A stretch of 7,690 nt of DNA from the NCBI GenBank assembly GCA_021154065.1, contig JAJKJG010000126.1, positions 1 to 7,690 on the forward strand, in the 5' to 3' direction. Origin of the DNA: Methylobacterium sp. (GTDB lineage Bacteria > Pseudomonadota > Alphaproteobacteria > Rhizobiales > Beijerinckiaceae). A program made the position numbers and the translations under genes. Positions 1 through 5,991 of the stretch are shown here, piece by piece (position 1 is the first letter of the stretch; each line of letters opens with the position of its first letter). The notes beneath the pieces were generated by a model that was not told the origin of the DNA, did not search any database, and saw only the letters and a program-made list of their open reading frames with translations.

Positions 1-125
1 ACCGGGCCGCCGACGACCGCGCCGGCGGTCGCCCCGACCGCGGCGCCGCCGACCGTGCCGGTCGAGGTCGGCGAGCACGCCGCGACGCCAAGGCAGGCAA
101 AGGCGATGAGGGCAATCCGGCGCAT
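1..125 (-). CDS. Small glycine-zipper lipoprotein, 5' part only (cut by the window edge)
   Basis: Reading the minus strand from an ATG at 125-123 gives 41 residues before the window ends. Residues 1-16 form a lipoprotein signal: MRR, then a hydrophobic stretch, then a V-A-A-C lipobox with the lipidated cysteine at position 17. After a short Ser/Thr/Pro linker, glycines at 27, 31, 35 and 39 are spaced four apart, a GxxxG glycine-zipper pattern seen in many small envelope lipoproteins of proteobacteria. An AGGAGA ribosome-binding sequence lies 5 bases before the ATG, which supports this start. The protein is expected in the outer or inner membrane facing the periplasm. Its role is unknown; glycine zippers are linked to membrane association or oligomerisation. 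It is divergent from the DUF423 gene. The C-terminus and full length cannot be seen. Confidence 0.75.
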   Translation of the reverse strand, partial: MRRIALIAFACLGVAACSPTSTGTVGGAAVGATAGAVVGGP

Positions 126-130
126 ATCCG

Positions 131-136
131 TCTCCT
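131..136 (-). promoter_or_regulatory. Ribosome-binding site of the lipoprotein gene
   Basis: The minus strand reads AGGAGA here, ending 5 bases before the ATG at 125. It is the clearest Shine-Dalgarno sequence in the window and fixes the lipoprotein start. Confidence 0.7.
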
Positions 137-281
137 CGTGTCGGGGTCCCGCCTGAAGCAGCGGGATCGCTCGAGCCGCCCGGTCCGACGGCATACCTTC
201 GCCTAACGTGCGACGGCGGCGACGGTTCGATCAGGCGAGCCGCCCTTGCGCTTTCCCCGCGAACCGGACCACAAGGCGGAC

Positions 282-650
282 ATGAGCATCGCCGACCGCC
301 TCCTGATCGCGCTTGCGGGATTGTCCGGCCTTGCCGGGGTCGCGCTTTCGGCCGCGGGCGCGCATGCGACGGGCGGCTCGAACCTCGAGACTGCCGGCCG
401 GTTCCTGCTCATCCACGCCGCCGCGCTCGTCGGCCTCGCGGCGCTCGCCGCGACCGGGCTCGTCCACCCCGGCGTCGCCCGCGCCGGCGGCTGGGCGATC
501 CTCGTCGGGGTGGCGCTTTTCGCCGGCGACCTCGGCATGCGGGTCTGGCGCGGCGCGGCGCTGTTCCCGATGGCGGCGCCGGCCGGCGGCATCCTGCTGA
601 TGATCGGCTGGGCCGCGATCGCCCTGTCGGCGCTGATCCCGCGCGGATGA
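282..650 (+). CDS. DUF423 family small membrane protein
   Basis: A 122-residue protein with four hydrophobic segments at about residues 6-27, 41-60, 68-88 and 99-118, so it should be an inner-membrane protein with four helices. It matches the DUF423 (YgdD-like) family as I know it: SAAGAH at 23-28 at the end of helix 1, a glycine-rich helix 3 reading VALFAGDL near 77-84, and PAGGILLMIGWA near 100-111. Family members are about 120 residues, so this is full length. The frame is open back to a TTG at 246, but I chose the ATG at 282 because AAGGCGGA lies just before it and because helix 1 then starts near the N-terminus as in the family. The biochemical function of DUF423 proteins is not known. 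The gene converges on argE, with only 16 bases between the stop codons and no clear terminator. Confidence 0.8.
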   Translation: MSIADRLLIALAGLSGLAGVALSAAGAHATGGSNLETAGRFLLIHAAALVGLAALAATGLVHPGVARAGGWAILVGVALFAGDLGMRVWRGAALFPMAAPAGGILLMIGWAAIALSALIPRG

Positions 651-666
651 GCGCCCTCGAGCGATC

Positions 667-1833
667 CTAGCCCCGGGTGCAGTGCTCCGCGAGACGGCGC
701 ATGAAGGCTTCGCCGGCGGCGAGGTCCTCAAGCGTGATGTACTCGTCCGGCTGATGCGCCTGGTCGATCGAGCCCGGGCCGCAGACGATGGTGGCGATGC
801 CGGCGCCCTGGAAGCGCCCGGCCTCGGTCGCGAAGGGCACGGTCGCGGTCGCGTTGCGGCCCGCAAGTCGCAGCGCCAGCTGCTCGGCCTCGGAACCCGG
901 CGCCGGGGCAAGGCCCGGAACGAACACCTCGAGCTCGGTCTCGATGCGCCCGAACGGCCCGTGGCGGTTCAGCCGGGGCAGCGCGACCTCATCGGCGAAG
1001 CGCTGCAGGCGGTTCGGGATCTCGCCGGCGTCGAGGTCCGGCAGGCCGCGGAATTCCCAATGGAAGACGCAGCTCTTCGGCAGGATGTTGCGCGCCGTGC
1101 CGCCGTTGATGGTGCCGACATGCACGGTGGTGTAGGGCGGCGCGAAACGCCCGCTCGGGTCGCCGCGGGCGATCATGGCGTCGGCGATGCGGGTGAGCTC
1201 GCAGACGAGCTCGGCCGCCGCCATGACGGCGTTCGCGCCGAGCGCCGGCTTCGAGGAATGGGCTTCGTGCCCGTGCACGGTGGTGAAGAAGGTCGCGATG
1301 CTCTTGTGCGCGTCGACGACCTCGAGCTTCGTCGGCTCGCCGACGATCACGGCGCGCGGTGCCGGCAGGTCGAGGCCGAAGCGGGCGATCGTGTCCATGA
1401 CGCCGAGGCAGGTCGTCTCCTCGTCATAGGACAGGAGGATGTGGATCGGCGTCTTCAGATCCATGGCGAGGAGATCGGGGGCGAGCGCGAGCGCCAGCGC
1501 GTCGAAGCCCTTCATGTCGACGGCGCCGCGGCCATAGGCGCGCCCGTTCGCGACCCGAAGCGTGAACGGGTCGCTCGTCCAGGACTGCCCCGTCACCGGC
1601 ACGACGTCGGTGTGGCCGGAGAGCACGACGCCGCCGCGGTCCGCCGGCCCGAGCGTCGCGTAGATCGCCGCCTTGTCGCCCTCGGCGTTCGGGACGCGGA
1701 CATGCGGCACGCCCCAGCCCTTGAGGTAGTCCTCGACGAAATCGATCAGCGGCAGGTTCGACTTCGCGCTCTCGGTGTCGAAGGCGACGAGCCGCGCCAG
1801 CATCTCGAGCGGCGTGTAGCGCACCCCCGCCAT
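667..1833 (-). CDS. argE: Acetylornithine deacetylase, M20 metallopeptidase family
   Basis: The 388-residue product matches the usual length of ArgE, which removes the acetyl group from N2-acetylornithine to give ornithine for arginine synthesis in the cytoplasm. The M20 active-site landmarks are all visible: SGHTDVVP at 72-79 with metal ligand H74 and D76; GRGAVDMKG at 101-109 with bridging D106; YDEET at 136-140 with catalytic base E138 and ligand E139; GEPT at 165-168 with E166; and the C-terminal metal ligand H360 in IDQAHQPDE. The central HGHEAHSS region near 187-194 is the start of the dimerisation domain. The start is 3 bases after the apaG stop and has no clear ribosome-binding site, so translation is probably coupled to apaG. 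Related M20 deacetylases (DapE, N-formyl or N-acetyl amino acid hydrolases) share the fold, but ArgE is the best fit. The gene is intact. Confidence 0.9.
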   Translation of the reverse strand: MAGVRYTPLEMLARLVAFDTESAKSNLPLIDFVEDYLKGWGVPHVRVPNAEGDKAAIYATLGPADRGGVVLSGHTDVVPVTGQSWTSDPFTLRVANGRAYGRGAVDMKGFDALALALAPDLLAMDLKTPIHILLSYDEETTCLGVMDTIARFGLDLPAPRAVIVGEPTKLEVVDAHKSIATFFTTVHGHEAHSSKPALGANAVMAAAELVCELTRIADAMIARGDPSGRFAPPYTTVHVGTINGGTARNILPKSCVFHWEFRGLPDLDAGEIPNRLQRFADEVALPRLNRHGPFGRIETELEVFVPGLAPAPGSEAEQLALRLAGRNATATVPFATEAGRFQGAGIATIVCGPGSIDQAHQPDEYITLEDLAAGEAFMRRLAEHCTRG

Positions 1834-1836
1834 GGC

Positions 1837-2229
1837 CTAGTGCATCACGCGCTTCGTGAACGGGCTGTCGAGCGAGAAGGCCGGGATGTCGGCGTGGAAG
1901 GTCTCGCCCTTGCCGGTCACCATGGTGTAGGTGCCCTCCATGGTGCCGTTCGGCGTCGTCAGCGGGCAGCCAGAGGTGTAGCTGAAGGTCTCGCCCGGCC
2001 CGAGCACCGGCTGCTTGCCGACGACGCCCGGCCCGCGCACCTCTTGCAGGTTGCCGTGGCCGTCGACGATCTTCCAGTGCCGCGACTGCAGCTGCACGCG
2101 GTCGGTCGACATGTTGGTGATCTCGACCGTGTAGGCGAAGAAGTAGCGGCCGTCGTCTGGCGAGGACTCCTCTTCGACGAAACGCGGCAGGACGGCCACG
2201 CGGATCCCTCGGGTCACCGCCTTGTACAT
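1837..2229 (-). CDS. apaG: ApaG protein (Co2+/Mg2+ efflux protein ApaG)
   Basis: A 130-residue protein beginning MYKAVTRGIRV, a typical ApaG start and length. The frame is open to an ATG at 2304, but the extra 25 residues are Arg/Pro-rich and unlike the family, so I use the ATG at 2229. Recognisable conserved parts are the RYFFAYTVEITN strand near 28-39, RHW at 50-52, EVRGPGVVGKQPVLGPGE at 63-80, YTSGCPL at 84-90, and the IPAFSLDSP ending near 115-123. ApaG is a small single-domain protein with an Ig-like or fibronectin-like beta fold. It has been linked to Co2+ resistance and Mg2+ efflux, but the molecular function is unclear. The ribosome-binding site is weak. It is the first gene of a tight pair with argE, and its start is divergent from the phosphatidyltransferase gene across 99 bases, where promoters for both would lie. 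I could not pick out convincing promoter boxes there. Confidence 0.9.
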   Translation of the reverse strand: MYKAVTRGIRVAVLPRFVEEESSPDDGRYFFAYTVEITNMSTDRVQLQSRHWKIVDGHGNLQEVRGPGVVGKQPVLGPGETFSYTSGCPLTTPNGTMEGTYTMVTGKGETFHADIPAFSLDSPFTKRVMH

Positions 2230-2328
2230 CGGGTGGGGCTCGACAGCGGTTCGCGGCGACAGTCGCCGTCGGGGCGTGGTAAGGCGGCCGGCAGGGCCCG
2301 TCAATCGTGTGGGCCGGACGCCGCCGGC

Positions 2329-2952
2329 ATGCTCGACCGCTTCATGCGACGCCTCCTCGATCCGGCGCTCGAGCGCGCCGGACGGCGCCTCGCCGAGGGC
2401 CGCGTCGGCGCCGATGCGCTCACCGTCGCCGGGCTCGGCGTCGGTCTTGCGGCGGCGCTCTGCGTGGCGCTGCGGCTCGATCTCGTGGCGCTCGCGCTGT
2501 TCATCGCCAACCGCGTGCTCGACGGGCTCGACGGCGCCGTCGCCCGCGCCAGCGTCCGCACCGACCGCGGCGGCTTTCTCGACATCGTGCTCGATTTCGC
2601 CGTCTACGGTGCGGTGCCGCTCGCCTTCGCGCTCCGCGACCCGGCGCCGAACGCGGTGCCGGCCGCCGTCCTGCTCTTCGCGTTCTACGTCAACGGCGCG
2701 AGCTTCCTCGCCTTCGCGGCGGTCGCAGCGAAGCGTGGTCTTAAGAATGCGGCGTGGGCGGATAAATCGATCTACTTCACGGCAGGCCTTGCCGAAGGGA
2801 CGGAGACGATCCTGTTCTTGTCCGCGATGATCCTATGGCCGGCGTGGTTCCCGGTCCTCGCCCATGCCTTTGCCGGGCTGACGCTGATGAGCGCGCTCGC
2901 CCGGGTGGCGCTCGCCTGGCGGGTGTTCCGGGATAACGGGGAAAACGGATGA
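2329..2952 (+). CDS. CDP-alcohol phosphatidyltransferase family membrane enzyme
   Basis: A 207-residue polytopic membrane protein. The family active site is clear at residues 65-89: DGLDGAVAR, then seven residues, then GGFLDIVLD. D65, D68, D85 and D89 are the metal-binding aspartates, with G69, A72, R73 and G81 also conserved. The classical motif has eight residues between AR and G; here there are seven. Hydrophobic segments lie at about 31-63, 86-101, 109-133, 160-170 and 173-197. The enzyme should transfer a phosphatidyl group from CDP-diacylglycerol to an alcohol, or a related reaction, at the inner membrane; the acceptor cannot be told from sequence. The ATG at 2329 places the first helix correctly. 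The same frame stays open far upstream across the antisense of apaG and argE, which I treat as an artefact of high GC. Its stop overlaps by ATGA the longest dcd reading frame. Confidence 0.85.
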   Translation: MLDRFMRRLLDPALERAGRRLAEGRVGADALTVAGLGVGLAAALCVALRLDLVALALFIANRVLDGLDGAVARASVRTDRGGFLDIVLDFAVYGAVPLAFALRDPAPNAVPAAVLLFAFYVNGASFLAFAAVAAKRGLKNAAWADKSIYFTAGLAEGTETILFLSAMILWPAWFPVLAHAFAGLTLMSALARVALAWRVFRDNGENG

Positions 2953-4187
2953 TGCCGGCTTTGTCCACCTCCCGGCAGACTGTAATTAGCCGCATGAACA
3001 TGTTCGCGCCCCCGACTCTCGTGTCCATAGGTGCGCAGGACACGGCCGGCACCTCGCTGCCTCGCTCGGCGCAGCTCGCCGGGCCGAGCGGCCTGCTCCC
3101 TCGGCAGGAGGTCCGGAAGCTGGTCCACCGGCATGCGCTGCGGGCGTCCGAGTTCGACGAGAGTCAGTTTCAGCCGGCAAGCCTCGACCTGAGGCTTGGC
3201 TCGAAAGCTTACCGCGTGCGGGCGAGCTTCCTGCCCGGACGGCATAAGACCGTCCAGCAGCAGCTTGAGGAGCTGCAGCCGGAGTTGATCAGCCTGGAGG
3301 GAGACGGGGCCGTCCTTGAGAAGCGCGGCGTCTATGTGATCGAGCTGCAAGAAAATCTACAGCTCCCCAAGACGATCGCCGCGATCGCGAACCCCAAGAG
3401 CTCGACCGGGCGGCTCGATATCTTCACGCGGCTGATCGCTGATCGCAGCGAGGTATTTGACCACGTCCCGGGCGGATACGATGGGCCACTCTACGCGGAG
3501 GTTTCGCCGCGCAGCTTTAGGATCAAGGTGCGGCGCGGCAGCCGTCTGAACCAGATTCGATTTCGCCGACGCAACTCGATGCACGAAAAGCATGCGTACC
3601 GTCCGCTAGCGGATCATCAACTGCGCACGCTGCATGCGAAAACCAGGTTGGTGGACGGCGACGAGCTGAACGTACGCCATGGCCTGGTCCTTCGGGTCGA
3701 GTTGGGCGGCATCGGGCCGGAACGGCTCGTCGGCTACCGCGCGCAACGTCATACGGATGTGATCGATGTCGACCGCGTAGGCTCCTACGCGGTGGAGAAT
3801 TTTTGGGAGCTCGTCCGTGCGAGGTCGGACAAGCGCCTGATCCTCGATCCGGATGAGTTCTACATCCTCGCCTCCAAGGAAAAGCTCCACATCCCGCGCG
3901 ATCACGCGGCCGAGATGATCCCGATTGCGCCGGAGATGGGCGAGTTCCGCGTTCACTACGCCGGCTTCTTCGATCCCGGATTCGGCTTGACCGAGCATGG
4001 GCACCCCGGCAGCCGCGGCGTCCTTGAGGTGCGCAGTCACGAGGTGCCGTTCATCCTCGAGGATGGCCAGATGGTCGGTCGCCTCGCCTTCGAGCGCATG
4101 GCCGAGGTTCCGGACGGTCTTTACGGGCAGATCGGCACCTCGAACTATCAAGGCCAGGAGCTGAAGCTTTCGAAGCATTTCGCCTGA
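2949..4187 (+). CDS. dcd: 2'-deoxycytidine 5'-triphosphate deaminase, double-domain alphaproteobacterial form
   Basis: The longest frame gives 412 residues. dCTP deaminase converts dCTP to dUTP and ammonia, feeding dUMP and dTTP synthesis in the cytoplasm. Two Dcd/dUTPase-like halves are visible. The first runs from about GLLPRQEV at 48-55 through QPASLDLRLG at 75-84, PKSSTGRLD at 149-157 and YAEVSPRSF at 182-190; R155 and E184 line up with the arginine and catalytic glutamate of single-domain Dcd (KSSLAR and LEF motifs). The second runs from about 270 to 385 with HYAGFFDPGFG at 336-346 and LEVRSHEV at 359-366, but has no KSSxxR-type segment. Single-domain Dcd is about 190 residues; this matches the long form known in Hyphomicrobiales. 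The start is uncertain: 2949 has GGGGA upstream and overlaps the previous stop by ATGA, but the first 45 residues look unconserved, and ATGs at 2994 or 3000 or the GTG at 3021 are possible. Confidence 0.85.
   Translation: MMPALSTSRQTVISRMNMFAPPTLVSIGAQDTAGTSLPRSAQLAGPSGLLPRQEVRKLVHRHALRASEFDESQFQPASLDLRLGSKAYRVRASFLPGRHKTVQQQLEELQPELISLEGDGAVLEKRGVYVIELQENLQLPKTIAAIANPKSSTGRLDIFTRLIADRSEVFDHVPGGYDGPLYAEVSPRSFRIKVRRGSRLNQIRFRRRNSMHEKHAYRPLADHQLRTLHAKTRLVDGDELNVRHGLVLRVELGGIGPERLVGYRAQRHTDVIDVDRVGSYAVENFWELVRARSDKRLILDPDEFYILASKEKLHIPRDHAAEMIPIAPEMGEFRVHYAGFFDPGFGLTEHGHPGSRGVLEVRSHEVPFILEDGQMVGRLAFERMAEVPDGLYGQIGTSNYQGQELKLSKHFA
2961..2988 (+). promoter_or_regulatory. Possible sigma-70-type promoter at the 5' end of dcd
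   Basis: TTGTCC at 2961-2966 resembles a -35 box and TAATTA at 2983-2988, preceded by TG, resembles a -10 box, with 16 bases between. It is an unusually AT-rich patch in this GC-rich sequence. A transcript from it would begin close to the ATGs at 2994 and 3000, which would make dcd leaderless or nearly so if one of these is the true start. This is pattern matching only. Confidence 0.35.
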
Positions 4188-4212
4188 GCGTTTGACTGGG
4201 CGCCACAAACCT

Positions 4213-4334
4213 CCTCATGCTGAGGTGCGAGGCCGCGGGCCGAGCCTCGAAGCACGCAAACTACCGGGGCGCTGCGTCGGCGGGGTTGCGTCCTTCGAGG
4301 CTCAGCCCTTCGGGCCTCGCACCTCAGGATGAGG
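4213..4334. repeat. Long near-perfect inverted repeat before the binding protein gene
   Basis: The left arm (4213-4259, 47 bases) and right arm (4286-4334, 49 bases) are reverse complements with few mismatches and a 2-base length difference; the loop is about 26 bases (4260-4285). The arms start and end with CCTCATGCTGAGGTGCGAGG and CCTCAGGATGAGG respectively. Each arm also contains its own smaller palindrome (CCTCA/TGAGG at the outer end, CGAGGC/GCCTCG inside). The layout resembles the palindromic repeat units scattered between genes in Rhizobiales genomes; copy number here cannot be tested. There is no T-run after it, so it is not a standard intrinsic terminator, although a stem this strong could still stop or slow transcription or protect the mRNA end of dcd. 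Confidence 0.85.
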
Positions 4335-4337
4335 GGC

Positions 4338-4358
4338 ATGAGCGGGCGGCGCCAATGA
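4338..4358 (+). other. Possible 6-codon leader frame overlapping the binding protein start
   Basis: ATG at 4338 opens a frame encoding MSGRRQ whose TGA (4356-4358) overlaps the ATG (4355) of the binding protein gene as ATGA. AGGA at 4326-4329 is 8 bases before this ATG, a good Shine-Dalgarno distance, and lies inside the right arm of the inverted repeat. The binding protein ATG itself has no strong ribosome-binding site. Alternatively, AGGA/GAGGGG could serve the ATG at 4355 directly from a longer distance, or the frame may be chance. Confidence 0.3.
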
Positions 4359-5944
4359 TCTTCGGCAGGGTGGCAGCGTTTCTTACCGCGCTTGCCGTTG
4401 CCTGGCCGCTCGCTCCCGCAGAGGCCCGCACCATCCGCTGGGCCGCGATGGGCGACGCGCTGACGCTCGATCCGCACGCGACGAGCGACGCCGGCACGCA
4501 GGCGCTCAACCGCCAGATCTACGACACGCTCGTGACGCGCGGCCCGAAGGGCGAGCTCGTCGGCGAGCTCGCGGCGTCGTGGCGGACGCTTGCCTTCGAC
4601 GCGCAGAGCTGGGAGTTCCGGCTCCGGCCGGGAGTGCGATTCCACAACGGCGCCGCGCTCACCGCCGACGACGTCGTGTTCTCGCTGCAGCGGGCGCTGG
4701 CGCCGGCCTCGGATATGAAGGCGCTCCTCGCCTCGGTCGACCGCGTCACCAAGGTCGACGACCTGACGTTCCGCGTCAGGACCAAGGGCCCGAACCCGCT
4801 GTTCCCGAACGCCCTGACCGGCGTGTTCATCCTGAACCGCGCCTCGGCCGAGGCGGGCGGGGCGGCGCAGCCGCAGGATTGGCGGCTCGCGCCCGAAGGC
4901 TTCGCGGCGCGCAACGCCAACGGCACCGGCCCCTACGCGCTCGTGTCGCGCGAGCCCGGCGTCCGCACTGTGCTCCGGCGCAACGAGCAATACTGGAGCA
5001 AGGACCCCGCCGCGCCGCTCGAGATCACCGAAGTCGTCCATACGCCGATCCGCTCGGGCGCGGCGCGGATCGCGGCGCTTGCCGCCGGCGAGCTCGACTT
5101 CGTCCAGGACGTCCAGGCGCAGGATGTCGACCGCCTGAAGAGCCTGCGCAACGTCACCGTCACTACCGGCAACCAGAACGGCACCGTGTTCCTCGGGCTC
5201 GACGCGGTCTCGCCCGAGCTGAAAGGCAGCGGCGTCAAGGGCAAGAACCCGTTTGCCGACAAGCGCGTCCGGCAGGCGCTGAGCCTCGCCATCAACCGCA
5301 TCGCGCTGCAGCAGGTGCTGCGCGGCCAGGCCGTGCCGGCGGGCGCTCTCGTCCCGCCGGCCGCCGCCGGCTGGAGCCGCGAGCTCGACCAGCCGCCGGC
5401 GGCCGACGCCACGAAGGCGAAGGCGCTTCTCGCCGAGGCCGGCTATCCCGAGGGCTTTACCGTCACCCTGCACTGCCCGAGCGACGCCGTCGTCAATGGC
5501 GAGGTCATCTGCCAGGAGGTCGTCGGCATGCTGGCCCGCGTCGGCGTCGTCGTGAACCTCGTCATGCTGCCGAAGGCGCAGGCCCTCGCGGCGATCCAGA
5601 AGAGCCCGCCCGAGAGCGAGTTCTTCCTTGCCGCCTTCGACGTGCCGACGCTCGATTCCGAGGCCGCCTTCGCGGCGCTCTACCACACGCGCGAGGGCCG
5701 CTACGGCGCCATGAACGCAGCGCGCTTCTCGAACCCCGAGCTCGACCGCAAGATCGAGGCGCTGACGGCGACGGCAGACCCGGCAAAGCGCGCCGTCGCG
5801 GTCGCCGAGATCTGGAAGGCCGTGCAGGAGGAGGCCGTGTACCTCCCGCTCGTCCATCCGGTGCTCGCCTACGCGGCCCGCGGCTTCGAGGTCGCGGTCG
5901 ATCCGGAGAACCAGCCGCGGCTGAAGAGCGTGCCGCTCAAATGA
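4355..5944 (+). CDS. ABC importer solute-binding protein, family 5 (peptide/nickel/dipeptide type)
   Basis: A 529-residue periplasmic binding protein of the SBP_bac_5 family (DppA/OppA-like), which captures a peptide or similar ligand and delivers it to an ABC importer. Residues 1-24 form a Sec signal peptide ending in A-E-A before R25. The mature protein opens with the usual strand and 'LDPH' at 38-41. Family landmarks are YDTLV at 56-60, GELAASW at 70-76, the conserved block RLRPGVRFHNGAALTADDVVFS at 89-110, NGTGPYAL at 189-196, and PFADKRVRQALSLAINR at 299-315. The length fits the family. The frame stays open upstream into the inverted repeat; the ATG at 4355 is chosen because the signal peptide begins there. 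The ligand cannot be deduced. Two ATPase genes of the same transporter type follow, but no permease gene comes between. The gene is intact. Confidence 0.9.
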   Translation: MIFGRVAAFLTALAVAWPLAPAEARTIRWAAMGDALTLDPHATSDAGTQALNRQIYDTLVTRGPKGELVGELAASWRTLAFDAQSWEFRLRPGVRFHNGAALTADDVVFSLQRALAPASDMKALLASVDRVTKVDDLTFRVRTKGPNPLFPNALTGVFILNRASAEAGGAAQPQDWRLAPEGFAARNANGTGPYALVSREPGVRTVLRRNEQYWSKDPAAPLEITEVVHTPIRSGAARIAALAAGELDFVQDVQAQDVDRLKSLRNVTVTTGNQNGTVFLGLDAVSPELKGSGVKGKNPFADKRVRQALSLAINRIALQQVLRGQAVPAGALVPPAAAGWSRELDQPPAADATKAKALLAEAGYPEGFTVTLHCPSDAVVNGEVICQEVVGMLARVGVVVNLVMLPKAQALAAIQKSPPESEFFLAAFDVPTLDSEAAFAALYHTREGRYGAMNAARFSNPELDRKIEALTATADPAKRAVAVAEIWKAVQEEAVYLPLVHPVLAYAARGFEVAVDPENQPRLKSVPLK

Positions 5945-5991
5945 CGGCGCTCTGGTCGCGCGGGCCGCTCCCGGCTATGGCACGGCGATGA
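5941..5991 (+). other. Possible 16-codon bridging frame between binding protein and ATPase
   Basis: An ATG at 5941 overlaps the binding protein stop as ATGA, encodes 16 residues (MTALWSRGPLPAMARR), and stops with the TGA at 5989-5991, which overlaps the ATG at 5988 of the next gene as ATGA. It therefore fills the gap exactly with ATGA junctions at both ends. GAAGAG at 5923-5928 is a weak, distant ribosome-binding candidate. It does not resemble a transporter permease. It may carry ribosomes from one gene to the next, or may be chance. Confidence 0.35.

Noticed and set aside
147..166. Small hairpin TCCCGC / GCGGGA upstream of the lipoprotein gene
   Set aside because: Six base pairs with an 8-base loop is expected by chance in GC-rich DNA, and nothing else marks it as an operator or riboswitch.
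2230..2328. Divergent promoter pair between apaG and the phosphatidyltransferase
   Set aside because: The position makes promoters likely, but no -35/-10 pair stands out on either strand, so I do not assign coordinates.
682..2952. A 756-codon plus-strand frame running across argE and apaG into the phosphatidyltransferase
   Set aside because: Only its last 207 codons encode a recognisable protein. The rest is the antisense of argE and apaG, is rich in Arg, Gly, Glu and Asp and matches no family I know; long antisense frames are common at this GC content.
3105..3111. CAGGAGG as a ribosome-binding site for an internal dcd start
   Set aside because: There is no in-frame start codon at a suitable distance after it, and the surrounding residues (LPRQEVRKL) belong to the conserved start of the Dcd domain.
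4213..4334. Intrinsic terminator after dcd
   Set aside because: The stem is far longer than typical and is not followed by a T-run; it fits a dispersed palindromic repeat better. A partial effect on transcription is still possible.
4148..5857. A 569-codon minus-strand frame opposite the binding protein gene
   Set aside because: It is an antisense shadow of a clear family 5 binding protein, with charged, low-complexity composition and no domain. The same applies to the 389-codon frame at 5937-7106 opposite the first ATPase.
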